Source of the DNA: Haloplanus natans DSM 17983
Lineage (GTDB): Archaea; Halobacteriota; Halobacteria; Halobacteriales; Haloferacaceae
Reading direction: 5' to 3'
DNA length: 64,000 nt
Assembly: GCF_000427685.1 (NCBI RefSeq)
Contig: NZ_KE386573.1
Location: 2,774,938-2,838,937 of the forward strand
Position numbers and translations under genes: made by a program. This document shows positions 17,339 through 24,663 of this stretch, piece by piece. The notes under the pieces were generated by a model. The model was not told the DNA's origin. It was given only the letters and a program-made list of their open reading frames with translations, and searched no databases. Within the stretch, counting starts at the first letter, position 1, and every line of letters starts with the position of its first letter.

Positions 17339-17929
17339 GTGACCGACGCCGACCACCCCGTCCCGCTCACGGGCACGACCCTGATCGTCGGCCCCTCGAA
17401 CGTCGGTAAGACCCGGCTGACCGCCCGGGCGCTGTCAGCGTGGCTGGGCCGCGAGGGCCCCGAGGGCGTCGTCATCCTCGAATTCGCGCCCGAAATCGAG
17501 CGCGACGGCCGGGTGCTCGGCGGCCGCCTCGACCGCTTCGTCACGCCGCCAGCAGGGGTGTGGCGGGGCGTCCTCGACGCCCACGCGCCGCGAACGATGG
17601 CCGACACCGAGGACGAAGCAGTCGAACTCGCCGCCGACAACGCCCGTCGCGCCGGCGGGATGTTCGACGCCGCACCCGCTAACCCGCGGGCCGTCTTCGT
17701 CAACGACGCCACCATCCCCTTTCAACGTCCGGACGCCGACCCGACGCAACTGCTCGACTACTGTGCCGGGGCGGAAATGGCGGTGTTGAACGCCTTGGAA
17801 GCCGACGCCATCGTCGCCGAGGACCCCGTCTCGGAGGCCGAACGGGAGACGCTGGCGGCGTTCCACGAACGCGCCGACCGGGTGGTTCGGCTCGGCGGCG
17901 GCTATACCGACTCCGCGACGCCGCGGTAG
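17339..17929 (+). CDS. P-loop NTPase-like protein of unknown function
   Basis: 196 residues with a GTG start 3 bases after the transporter stop. A clear Walker A loop, GPSNVGKTRLTARAL, sits near residues 18-25 after a hydrophobic strand. Later strands AVFVNDATIPF and VVRLGGGY could supply a Walker B-like Asp. The chain is short and lacks G-protein NKxD-type motifs. I do not recognise the family. The tight linkage suggests a function related to the transporter, which is inference. The 3' end overlaps the convergent M20 gene. Confidence 0.7.
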   Translation: MTDADHPVPLTGTTLIVGPSNVGKTRLTARALSAWLGREGPEGVVILEFAPEIERDGRVLGGRLDRFVTPPAGVWRGVLDAHAPRTMADTEDEAVELAADNARRAGGMFDAAPANPRAVFVNDATIPFQRPDADPTQLLDYCAGAEMAVLNALEADAIVAEDPVSEAERETLAAFHERADRVVRLGGGYTDSATPR

Positions 17930-18975
17930 AGCCGCTCGCACCGCTCCAGTACGTCGATAGCGACGCTCTCCCCGTCGGTGTGGGCCTCGCCGGGCTCCGC
18001 GGCGCCACAGACCACACACGTTGTCCCCGCCGCGGCCAGCCACCCCGCGTCCGTCGCGTGGGGTTTGGCGACGTGCCGTGGGTCGCCGTCTTGGGCCGCC
18101 CTCGCGGCGTCGAGGACGGCGTCCGCGAAGTCGGCGTCGTCACAGGCCATCGGCGGTAGGTCCTGATCGACGACCCACTCGACGCCCGGCAGCGACTCGA
18201 TCCGTCCCAGGGCGGCGCGCTCGCCCGGCACCGTCCGCTCGTCCACCGTCACCACACAGCGGTCGGGAACGACGTTCCATCCCGACCCACCCTCGATTTC
18301 GGTGACCGCGACGCTTCCCGCCAACCGCTGCCCCAGCACCGTCGTCTCGGGGGCGTCGAAGCCGCGGACCACGTCGACGGCGTCGCAGGCGCGGTAGATG
18401 GCGTTCTCGCCCGCCTCGGGTTCGCTGGCGTGCGCGCTCGCTCCCGTGGCGACGAGCGTACTCCCGCGCCGCCCCTTGTGTGCCACCGCTACGTCGGTCA
18501 CGCCCGGCGCGGAGTAGCCCGTCGAGCCCTCGCCGACGACGGCGTAGTCCGGCGCGAACCCCGAGTCGATTGCGGCACGGACGCCCACGCCGCCTTGCTC
18601 CTCGCCGGCGAAGGAGGCGAAGACGAGTTCGACTTCGGGGTCGGCGTCGCGGAAGGCGACCATGGCGGCGGCGAGGCTGCCTTTCATGTCCGCAGTACCG
18701 CGGCCGTAGAGGCGGCCGTTCCGTTCCTCGACGACGTACGTATCGCCGTCGTCGCTCACTTGCTCGTTCGCCGGCGCCACCACGTCGTGGTGGCCGACGA
18801 GGGCGAGCGATCGATCACCGTCGCCCCGCCGGGCGATCACGCCCGCGTCGTCCCGACGGACAGTCGCGTCCGTCTCCCCGCGGAGCCACGACGCCACGGC
18901 GTCGCCCACCGCCAGTTCGTCCTCGTGGCTGGGAATCGAGACGAGTCGGCGCGTCAGGTCCAGCGTGTCGCTCAT
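17902..18975 (-). CDS. M20-family metallopeptidase/deacylase (ArgE/DapE-like)
   Basis: 357 residues. Metal-binding features of M20 enzymes are visible: GHHDVV near residue 60, GRGTADMKGSLAA (the bridging Asp), and FASFAGEEQGG (the catalytic Glu pair). It includes the dimerisation lid region (HKGRRGSTLVATG) and the final ligand region KPHATDAG. Members hydrolyse N-acyl amino acids or dipeptides, including acetylornithine, succinyl-diaminopimelate and acetyl-lysine; which one cannot be settled here. Starts at the ATG at 18975. Confidence 0.88.
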   Translation of the reverse strand: MSDTLDLTRRLVSIPSHEDELAVGDAVASWLRGETDATVRRDDAGVIARRGDGDRSLALVGHHDVVAPANEQVSDDGDTYVVEERNGRLYGRGTADMKGSLAAAMVAFRDADPEVELVFASFAGEEQGGVGVRAAIDSGFAPDYAVVGEGSTGYSAPGVTDVAVAHKGRRGSTLVATGASAHASEPEAGENAIYRACDAVDVVRGFDAPETTVLGQRLAGSVAVTEIEGGSGWNVVPDRCVVTVDERTVPGERAALGRIESLPGVEWVVDQDLPPMACDDADFADAVLDAARAAQDGDPRHVAKPHATDAGWLAAAGTTCVVCGAAEPGEAHTDGESVAIDVLERCERLYRGVAESV

Positions 18976-19039
18976 GAGTCGGTCGACGGCCGCGTCCCGT
19001 TTATACGGACCGTCGTCCGCCCGTCAAAATGTTAGCAAA

Positions 19040-19055
19040 AGAATAGATTATCTAC
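19040..19055 (+). promoter_or_regulatory. Possible TATA region before the fibre-like operon
   Basis: The 60 bases before the GTG at 19088 are distinctly AT-rich (gttagcaaaagaatagattatc). A TATA-like stretch, tagattat, lies about 37 bases before the start. This is the only promoter candidate for the three-gene cassette. Confidence 0.4.
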
Positions 19056-19087
19056 TCCGGCGACGAATAGGGTAGCGGTGATACACA

Positions 19088-20548
19088 GTGTCGGATAAAG
19101 TGAACGGCCGGATGGAACTCACGGAAACGCCGGACAGCGAGGATGTCGTGATCGCACTCGACGCGATCAAAGGTGAGATCGAATCGGGCGGGAACGGTCG
19201 GAGCGGGGCGTTACGTCTCAAAGGTGCCGTGCAGGACCGACTGATCCACCTCGACGCGGATCGAGGCCGCCTCCGGTTCACCGACGACCGGGGAGAGCAG
19301 GTGGTTCTCGGGGACGGCGACCTCTCGCTGGGTGGCGGCGGGGCGGACGGGGAACTCAACTTCCGCAACGCCGACGGCGACCTCCGCGTGCGAATCGGTG
19401 CCGGCAACGACCTCCTCGACCTCATCGGTCGGGTCGGGAAGCCGGTGCTGACCGTCGACGACGACGCGACGCTGACACTGGGCGGCGGCGGCGACGACGG
19501 CGACATCTTCGTCCTCGATCGGATGGGGGAGACGGTCGTCCACGTCGACGGCGAGACGGGGAACGTCCACGTCGGCGGCAACGGCCACGACGGCGACATC
19601 TTCGTCGACAACGCCAGCGGCGAGTCGACCGTGTCGATCCACGGCCAGTCCGGCAACGTCAGCGCCGGCGGGAGCGGGAGCGACGGCGACCTGCGACTGA
19701 ACGAATCCAGCGGCTGTACGACCATCCACCTCGATGGCCGGTACGGCAACGCGACCCTCGGTGGCTGTGGACAGGACGGCGACGTGATGCTGGACGACGC
19801 CGACGGCAACACAACCATTCACCTGAACGCCCAGTACGGGAACGCGCGGCTCGGGGGGCATGGACAGGACGGCGACCTCTACCTCGACACCGGTGACGGC
19901 GACCGGACCGTCCACCTCGACGCCCAGTACGGCAACCTCACGCTCGGGGGGCACGGGCAGGACGGCGACGTGATGCTCAACGACGAGAACGGCGACCGAA
20001 CCGTCCACCTCGACGCCCAGTACGGCAACCTCACGCTCGGAGACCACGGCCAGGATGGCGACATCTTCCTCAAGGACGGCGACGGCACCACCCGCATCCA
20101 TCTCGACGCGCAGTCCGGCGACATCAAACTCAGCGGCGCGGACTGCGCCGAGGCGTTCGACGTGAGTCAGGACGTGAGTATCGGTCCCGGGACGGTGCTG
20201 GTCACGGCCGACGGATTCCTCGAGCCGAGCACCCGCGCGTACGACCCGCGGGTCGCAGGCGTCGTCTCCGGTGCGGGCGCATACCGCCCCGGCATTCGCC
20301 TCGACAGTGCGGAGGACGGCGACGAGACCGGCCGTGCCCCCGTTGCCCTCGTCGGGAAAGTGGTCTGCAAGGTGGATGCGGACCCCGCACCGATCGAGGT
20401 GGGCGACATGCTCACCACTGCGGACACGCCCGGCTACGCGATGAAGGCGACCGACCGCGACCGGGCGTTCGGGGCCATCATCGGCAAGGCGCTCGAACCA
20501 CACCACGAAGGGACCGGTGAGATTCCGATCCTCGTGGCCTTACAATGA
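19088..20548 (+). CDS. Fibre-like protein: seven 31-residue repeats plus tail-fibre-type C-terminal domain
   Basis: 486 residues, GTG start. Residues 131-347 are seven consecutive 31-residue repeats of the form LGGxGxDGDxxL...GxxTxHLDxxxGNxx, with an exact period and no gaps; two more divergent units lie before them. The regular Gly/Asp/hydrophobic pattern suggests a beta-helix or stacked beta-solenoid rod. The C-terminal 140 residues (ADCAEAFDV, PGTVLV, YDPRVAGVVSGAG, VALVGKVVCKVDA, VGDMLTT, AFGAIIGKAL) resemble a domain I recall from bacterial and phage fibre-like proteins. There is no signal peptide. The TGA overlaps the next ATG (ATGA), so translation is coupled. Confidence 0.75.
   Translation: MSDKVNGRMELTETPDSEDVVIALDAIKGEIESGGNGRSGALRLKGAVQDRLIHLDADRGRLRFTDDRGEQVVLGDGDLSLGGGGADGELNFRNADGDLRVRIGAGNDLLDLIGRVGKPVLTVDDDATLTLGGGGDDGDIFVLDRMGETVVHVDGETGNVHVGGNGHDGDIFVDNASGESTVSIHGQSGNVSAGGSGSDGDLRLNESSGCTTIHLDGRYGNATLGGCGQDGDVMLDDADGNTTIHLNAQYGNARLGGHGQDGDLYLDTGDGDRTVHLDAQYGNLTLGGHGQDGDVMLNDENGDRTVHLDAQYGNLTLGDHGQDGDIFLKDGDGTTRIHLDAQSGDIKLSGADCAEAFDVSQDVSIGPGTVLVTADGFLEPSTRAYDPRVAGVVSGAGAYRPGIRLDSAEDGDETGRAPVALVGKVVCKVDADPAPIEVGDMLTTADTPGYAMKATDRDRAFGAIIGKALEPHHEGTGEIPILVALQ
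19478..20128 (+). repeat. Seven tandem 93-bp repeats inside the fibre-like gene
   Basis: Seven in-frame 93-base units encode the 31-residue repeats. The fifth to seventh units are the most alike at DNA level, sharing blocks such as cacctcgacgcccagtacgg, which suggests recent duplication or gene conversion. The copy number may vary between strains. Confidence 0.85.
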
Positions 20549-21045
20549 CGAACCACATCGCACTGGCGCGCGAACGCCTGCAGGACCCCGAGCAACGCGA
20601 GTCGATCCGGCTCACCTACTGTGTCCACGGCGGCGTGCCGAGCGAGCGACTGGACGAGCGGGTCGAACTCACGGGAAGCGGCGAGATGCACGTCGACGTA
20701 CGCGACGACACCGACCCCGAGCGTGACGGCGAAGCGTCGGGGACGGTCGAGGCCGAGGAACTCACGGCGATTCTCGACGCCCTCGGCGACGCTGGGGAGC
20801 GCCTCTACAGTCGCGAGGACGCCTCCTTCACGCCGGATTCGATGGTCGGATGGGTGGACGTGACCGTCGACGGCGATACGGAGCGGTTCTACTTCGACGC
20901 CGACGCCGTCTTCGAGGGGTTGGCGAAAGCGCCCGAGAATCGACCGGCTGCGGAGCAGGACGACCCGCTAGAAGTCGTCACGTACCGGGTCGACCGCCTC
21001 CGGACGCGGCTCATGGGCGGTGGAGGTGGCGATGAACGATCTTAG
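20545..21045 (+). CDS. Unknown protein coupled to the fibre-like and metzincin genes
   Basis: 166 residues. The ATG overlaps the upstream TGA by 4 bases, and its 3' end overlaps the metzincin start by 14 bases, so all three are tightly linked. Visible features are RLTYCVHGGVPSERLDERVELTGSGE, a strand-rich N-terminal half, a helix EELTAILDALGDAGERLY and DSMVGWVDVTVDG. It has no membrane helix, signal peptide or catalytic motif that I recognise. From position it could be an assembly factor, an adaptor or an inhibitor of the protease. That is inference only. Confidence 0.65.
   Translation: MTNHIALARERLQDPEQRESIRLTYCVHGGVPSERLDERVELTGSGEMHVDVRDDTDPERDGEASGTVEAEELTAILDALGDAGERLYSREDASFTPDSMVGWVDVTVDGDTERFYFDADAVFEGLAKAPENRPAAEQDDPLEVVTYRVDRLRTRLMGGGGGDERS
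21022..21028 (+). promoter_or_regulatory. Strong Shine-Dalgarno deciding the metzincin start
   Basis: ggaggtg lies 3 bases before the ATG at 21032. That favours this ATG over the in-frame GTG at 21020, which sits directly before the same motif. Good SD sites are uncommon in leaderless haloarchaeal genes and fit an internal operon gene. Confidence 0.65.
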
Positions 21046-21664
21046 CCTCAAAGGCGTTGCTCGCAAGTACGCCGGCGAGACGGGGAGTTTCTCGGTGAAA
21101 GACGACATCCTGAACGGGACGGGATCGCTCCGAACCCGCCTCGAAGCGCTCGCCGAGGAGGAAATCTCCTTCGGCGTCTCCGAGTGCATCTACGGGTGGA
21201 CGGCCGCCTTCGAGCAAGTGTGGACACACGTCACGGTCCGCATCGACCTCGATCCGGACGCCGGCATCACCGCCTCGACGGTGAACTCCCTCCAGACGAC
21301 GTGGGAGAACGGCATCGAATCGACGTGGAGCGACCAGTGGGCGACCAGTCGGGGCGGCGAACTCCCCTGTCCGTTCACCTTCGAGGTGCGGTGGGTGGGG
21401 AGTAACGAACACCACGAGGTTCGGATTCGACCCGGCGCCGCCCGGAGCAACATGACGACGTGGGACACCCTCGACTCCGGGGCGGTGGCCGCCCACGAGT
21501 ACGGCCACATGCTCGGCCACGTCGACGAGTATCCGGACTCGAACTGCCCGGACCGCGACCCCGTCAATACGGGCATCGTGATGGACGACAACTCCGCGAA
21601 CGTGCCGAGTCGGCTCCTCGATCCCTTCGCGGACCGCCTCGGGACGGGCCTCCGGAGCGCCTGA
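21032..21664 (+). CDS. Metzincin-type zinc protease, operon-linked to fibre-like protein
   Basis: 210 residues from the ATG at 21032. Residues 155-165 read HEYGHMLGHVD, the metzincin consensus HExxHxxGxxD (His155, Glu156, His159, Asp165 as third ligand). NTGIVMDDNS follows at 179-188, placing Met184 where the Met-turn should be. The N-terminal 150 residues are strand-rich (FTFEVRWVGSNEHHEVRIRPG) with no signal peptide, so export, if any, needs another route. I recall bacterial proteins with the same VASHEFGHMLG...DEY layout. Probably a proteolytic effector or processing protease; no substrate is evident. Confidence 0.75.
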   Translation: MNDLSLKGVARKYAGETGSFSVKDDILNGTGSLRTRLEALAEEEISFGVSECIYGWTAAFEQVWTHVTVRIDLDPDAGITASTVNSLQTTWENGIESTWSDQWATSRGGELPCPFTFEVRWVGSNEHHEVRIRPGAARSNMTTWDTLDSGAVAAHEYGHMLGHVDEYPDSNCPDRDPVNTGIVMDDNSANVPSRLLDPFADRLGTGLRSA

Positions 21665-21720
21665 CCGCGCTCGGACCGCCGCTTGAATACCCTTATCCGT
21701 CTCGCACTCCGATTTCGGGT

Positions 21721-23595
21721 ATGAACGTCGTACCGGACACGAGCGCGGTCATCGACGGCCGCGTGTCCGAACACGTCGAATCCGGCGCCTACCAAGGGGC
21801 GAGGATCACCGTCCCCGAGGCCGTCGTCGGTGAACTCGAGTGGCAGGCCAACGAGGGCCACGACACCGGCTGGGAGGGTATCGAGGAACTGCAACGGCTG
21901 GTCGAACTGGCCGAGGAGGGAACCATCTCCATCGACTACTACGGTCAGCGCCCCAGCGCCGGCCAGATACACGGCTCCGACGAGGGCGACATCGACGCCA
22001 TCGTCCGCGACGTAGCGGCCGACGTAGACGCCACGCTCCTGACCAGTGACGTGGTGCAGGCCGAGGTGAGCAAGGCGAAGGGCCTGGACGTGGAGTACGT
22101 CGAACCCCGCGGGCGCGACGCCGAGGGGCTGGAGATAGAATCCTTCTTCGACGAGACGACCATGTCCGTCCACCTCCGTGCCGGGTCGAAGCCGAAGGCC
22201 AAACGCGGCGAAATCGGCGACATGCATTACCAGGTCATCCGGGACGAGGTGACGACCGAGGCCGAGATGAAGGAGTTCGCCCACGACATCGCGGAGACGG
22301 CGCGGGCGAGCCCCGACGGCTTCCTCGAACTCGACGAACCGGGGATGACCATCGTCCAGTATCGATCCTACCGCATCGCCGTTGCCCGCCCGCCCTTCGC
22401 GGACGGCTTCGAGATCACGGCCGTCCGACCAATCGTCAAGACGGATCTGGAGGACTACGAGTTCGCCGAGGACCTCAAGGACCGCCTGCTTGAGCGCCAG
22501 CGTGGCGTCCTCATCTCCGGCGCGCCGGGCGCCGGGAAGTCCACGTTCGCACAGGCCGTCGCGGAGTTCCTCGCGAGCCACGACAACGCGGTGAAAACGA
22601 TGGAGAAGCCCCGCGACCTGCAGGTCGGGCCGGACATCACCCAGTATACCGCGCTCGGGGGCGATATGGCGAAGACGGCCGACTCCCTTCTTCTGGTGCG
22701 GCCGGATTACACCATCTACGACGAGGTTCGCAAGACCGCCGACTTCGAGGTGTTCGCCGATATGCGCCTCGCCGGCGTCGGCATGGTCGGCGTCGTCCAC
22801 GCCACCCGCGCCATCGACGCCCTCCAGCGACTCGTCGGTCGGGTCGAACTCGGCATGATCCCGCAGGTGGTCGACACGGTTGTCTACATCGAAGACGGCC
22901 GCGTCGACACCGTCTACGACGTGAAGACGGAGGTGAAGGTGCCCGAGGGACTGACCGCGGAGGACCTCGCCCGCCCGGTCATCCAGATTTCGGATTTCGA
23001 GACGGGCACGCCCGCCTACGAAATCTACACCTTCAACCGCCAGGTCGTCACCGTCCCCCTCGACGACGGCGAGTCGAGCGAGACGGGCGTCTCCCGGCTG
23101 GCGAAAAAGGAGGTCGAACGCGAGATTCGCTCCATCGCCCGTGGCCACGTCGAAGTCGAGTTGAACGGAGGGAACGAGGCCGTCGTCTACGTCGAGGACG
23201 ACGACATCTCCTACGTCATCGGCAAGGGCGGCGGCCGAATCAGCGACGTGGAGGACCGCCTCGGGATCAGCATCGACGTACGGACGCTGGACGAGCGCCC
23301 CTCCCACGGGGGCAGCAGTGCGGGCAGCGACGCAGGCAGCGGCGGCGACGCCGGCCGGGCGGACCGTCAGGGCACCGTCGTCACCCCCGAGATCACGTCC
23401 CGACACGTCGTCGTCGACGTGAGCGGCGGCGCCGAAGTCGGCCAGACGGTCGAGGTGCGAGCGGACAGCGAGTATCTGTTCACCGCGACGGTGGGTCGCG
23501 GCGGCGAGATTCAGGTGTCACGCGGCTCCGCTATCGCCGACGAACTCGAACGCGCAATCGACGAGAAACGACGGATTACGGTCCAGCCGACGTAG
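21721..23595 (+). CDS. PIN-domain/RecA-like ATPase/KH protein (PINA family)
   Basis: 624 residues from the ATG at 21721. An N-terminal PIN domain (VVPDTSAVIDGR, acidic residues through LLTSD) is followed by a secretion-ATPase-like/RecA fold with Walker A GAPGAGKSTFAQ near residue 267 and Walker B-like TADSLLLVRPDYTIYDEVR. A KH domain (YVIGKGGGRISDVEDRLGI) lies near residue 497, and a small beta domain forms the C-terminus. This order matches Sulfolobus PINA, a hexameric ATPase that drives Holliday-junction migration. A role in recombination or repair is inferred from that homology. Confidence 0.88.
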   Translation: MNVVPDTSAVIDGRVSEHVESGAYQGARITVPEAVVGELEWQANEGHDTGWEGIEELQRLVELAEEGTISIDYYGQRPSAGQIHGSDEGDIDAIVRDVAADVDATLLTSDVVQAEVSKAKGLDVEYVEPRGRDAEGLEIESFFDETTMSVHLRAGSKPKAKRGEIGDMHYQVIRDEVTTEAEMKEFAHDIAETARASPDGFLELDEPGMTIVQYRSYRIAVARPPFADGFEITAVRPIVKTDLEDYEFAEDLKDRLLERQRGVLISGAPGAGKSTFAQAVAEFLASHDNAVKTMEKPRDLQVGPDITQYTALGGDMAKTADSLLLVRPDYTIYDEVRKTADFEVFADMRLAGVGMVGVVHATRAIDALQRLVGRVELGMIPQVVDTVVYIEDGRVDTVYDVKTEVKVPEGLTAEDLARPVIQISDFETGTPAYEIYTFNRQVVTVPLDDGESSETGVSRLAKKEVEREIRSIARGHVEVELNGGNEAVVYVEDDDISYVIGKGGGRISDVEDRLGISIDVRTLDERPSHGGSSAGSDAGSGGDAGRADRQGTVVTPEITSRHVVVDVSGGAEVGQTVEVRADSEYLFTATVGRGGEIQVSRGSAIADELERAIDEKRRITVQPT

Positions 23596-23648
23596 CGTCA
23601 CGTCGGCGGTCGACCGAGGGTGAAACGCGACGGCAGCCTCCGCGACCC

Positions 23649-23927
23649 CTAGTCACACTCGACGCAGGCGGCGTCGGCGTCGGCCTCGGCCAGTGCCGTC
23701 TCGTCGAGCTGGTAGAGGTTCTGTCGTGCGTCGGCGAAGTAGACGTCCTCGTCGACGACGCCGATATCCTCGAGTCGCTCGAGCGCGTATCGGACGGTTC
23801 GGGCCGACAGCATCGACTCCTCGACGATCCCTTTCTGGGTCAGCGACCCGTTGTATTCGAGGACCTTGAAAACCAGTTTCGCGCTCGGGGGAAGGTCGTC
23901 GAGACCCTCCTCGTCAGTTCCAGCCAT
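23649..23927 (-). CDS. Winged-helix transcriptional regulator, small
   Basis: 92 residues from the ATG at 23927 (MAGTDEEGLDDLPPSAKLV). A compact MarR/ArsR-like winged helix: SAKLVFKVLEYNGSLTQKGIVEESML (helices 1-2), SARTVRYALERLEDIGVV (recognition helix), then a short wing (DVYFADARQNLYQL). The C-terminus ends in CVECD, a possible redox or metal-binding pair. Probably a DNA-binding regulator; its targets are unknown. Confidence 0.8.
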   Translation of the reverse strand: MAGTDEEGLDDLPPSAKLVFKVLEYNGSLTQKGIVEESMLSARTVRYALERLEDIGVVDEDVYFADARQNLYQLDETALAEADADAACVECD

Positions 23928-24091
23928 CGTGTGATTCGAACGGGGCCACCAGCATAAAGGTTCACGACCCACACCGCCGGCGTCGGTCACACGAGCTCCG
24001 TCGAACGGCTCGAGACGCCCCGATAGACCGTCGCACCGCCGACCGGACGGCGTGGGTGCCGCCGTCATATTTACCCCGATCGGTAGTGGGC

Positions 24092-24232
24092 GTGAATAGC
24101 CTCGCCAACCTCGTCACGAAGGTGGGGGATCTCGTCGCCAAACGCCGGGAGGTGGCGGAACTCGATCTCAACCCGGTGATGGTGCGCCCGGAGCGAAGCG
24201 TCTGTGTCGACGCGTTCGTCAAGACGGACTGA
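24092..24232 (+). pseudogene. 3' remnant of an ADP-forming acyl-CoA synthetase gene
   Basis: A 46-codon stretch from GTG at 24092 encodes NSLANLVTKVGDLVAK, ELDLNPVMVRPE and VCVDAFVKTD. This is the typical C-terminal end of the ATP-grasp/beta part of NDP-forming acetyl/acyl-CoA synthetases, where ELDLNP is conserved. The other roughly 650 residues of such an enzyme are absent upstream; the preceding DNA is the 5' region of the winged-helix gene. It is probably the relic of a deleted or transferred gene. Confidence 0.65.
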
Positions 24233-24340
24233 GTCGGATCGTCGGAACTGGGTCCGGACGGTGAAGACGGCGACGACAGCCCACGTCGCGGCGTTCCCCG
24301 TATCGAACGCCTTTTCATGCCCGGCGTCGCAGTGGCGTGT

Positions 24341-24661
24341 ATGGCTACCGAAACGGAATCGGGGACCGGCCTCACCGGACACGTCCGCGGGGTGACGGTC
24401 ACCACGCTGGCCTGTCTCGGCGGCGTCGCGGCCGCCGTCCTCGGGGGCGCCATCGTCGGGACCGGCGCGGAGGCGGCGTCCGATACGCGCACCCTCATGT
24501 TCGTGGTCGCCGCCGTCGCCGGGCAGTACCCCGTGCTCAAGGCGATCGGGGTCGACGTTGCCGACTTCGGTGCGAAAGACCACCTGTACGTGGCGTTCAT
24601 GACCTTCACGCTCTGGTTCATCACGTTCGCCATCCTCCTCACCACCGGCGCCTCCCTGTAA
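24341..24661 (+). CDS. EMC6-like membrane protein
   Basis: 106 residues from the ATG at 24341. Three hydrophobic segments are visible: VTVTTLACLGGVAAAVLGGAIV, TLMFVVAAVAGQYPVL and YVAFMTFTLWFITFAILL. Between the last two is the conserved DVADFGAKDHLY. It fits the haloarchaeal EMC6-like family, distantly related to the EMC6 subunit of the eukaryotic membrane insertase. It ends 2 bases before the ABCE1 start, so the two form an operon. Confidence 0.78.
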   Translation: MATETESGTGLTGHVRGVTVTTLACLGGVAAAVLGGAIVGTGAEAASDTRTLMFVVAAVAGQYPVLKAIGVDVADFGAKDHLYVAFMTFTLWFITFAILLTTGASL

Positions 24662-24663
24662 TC

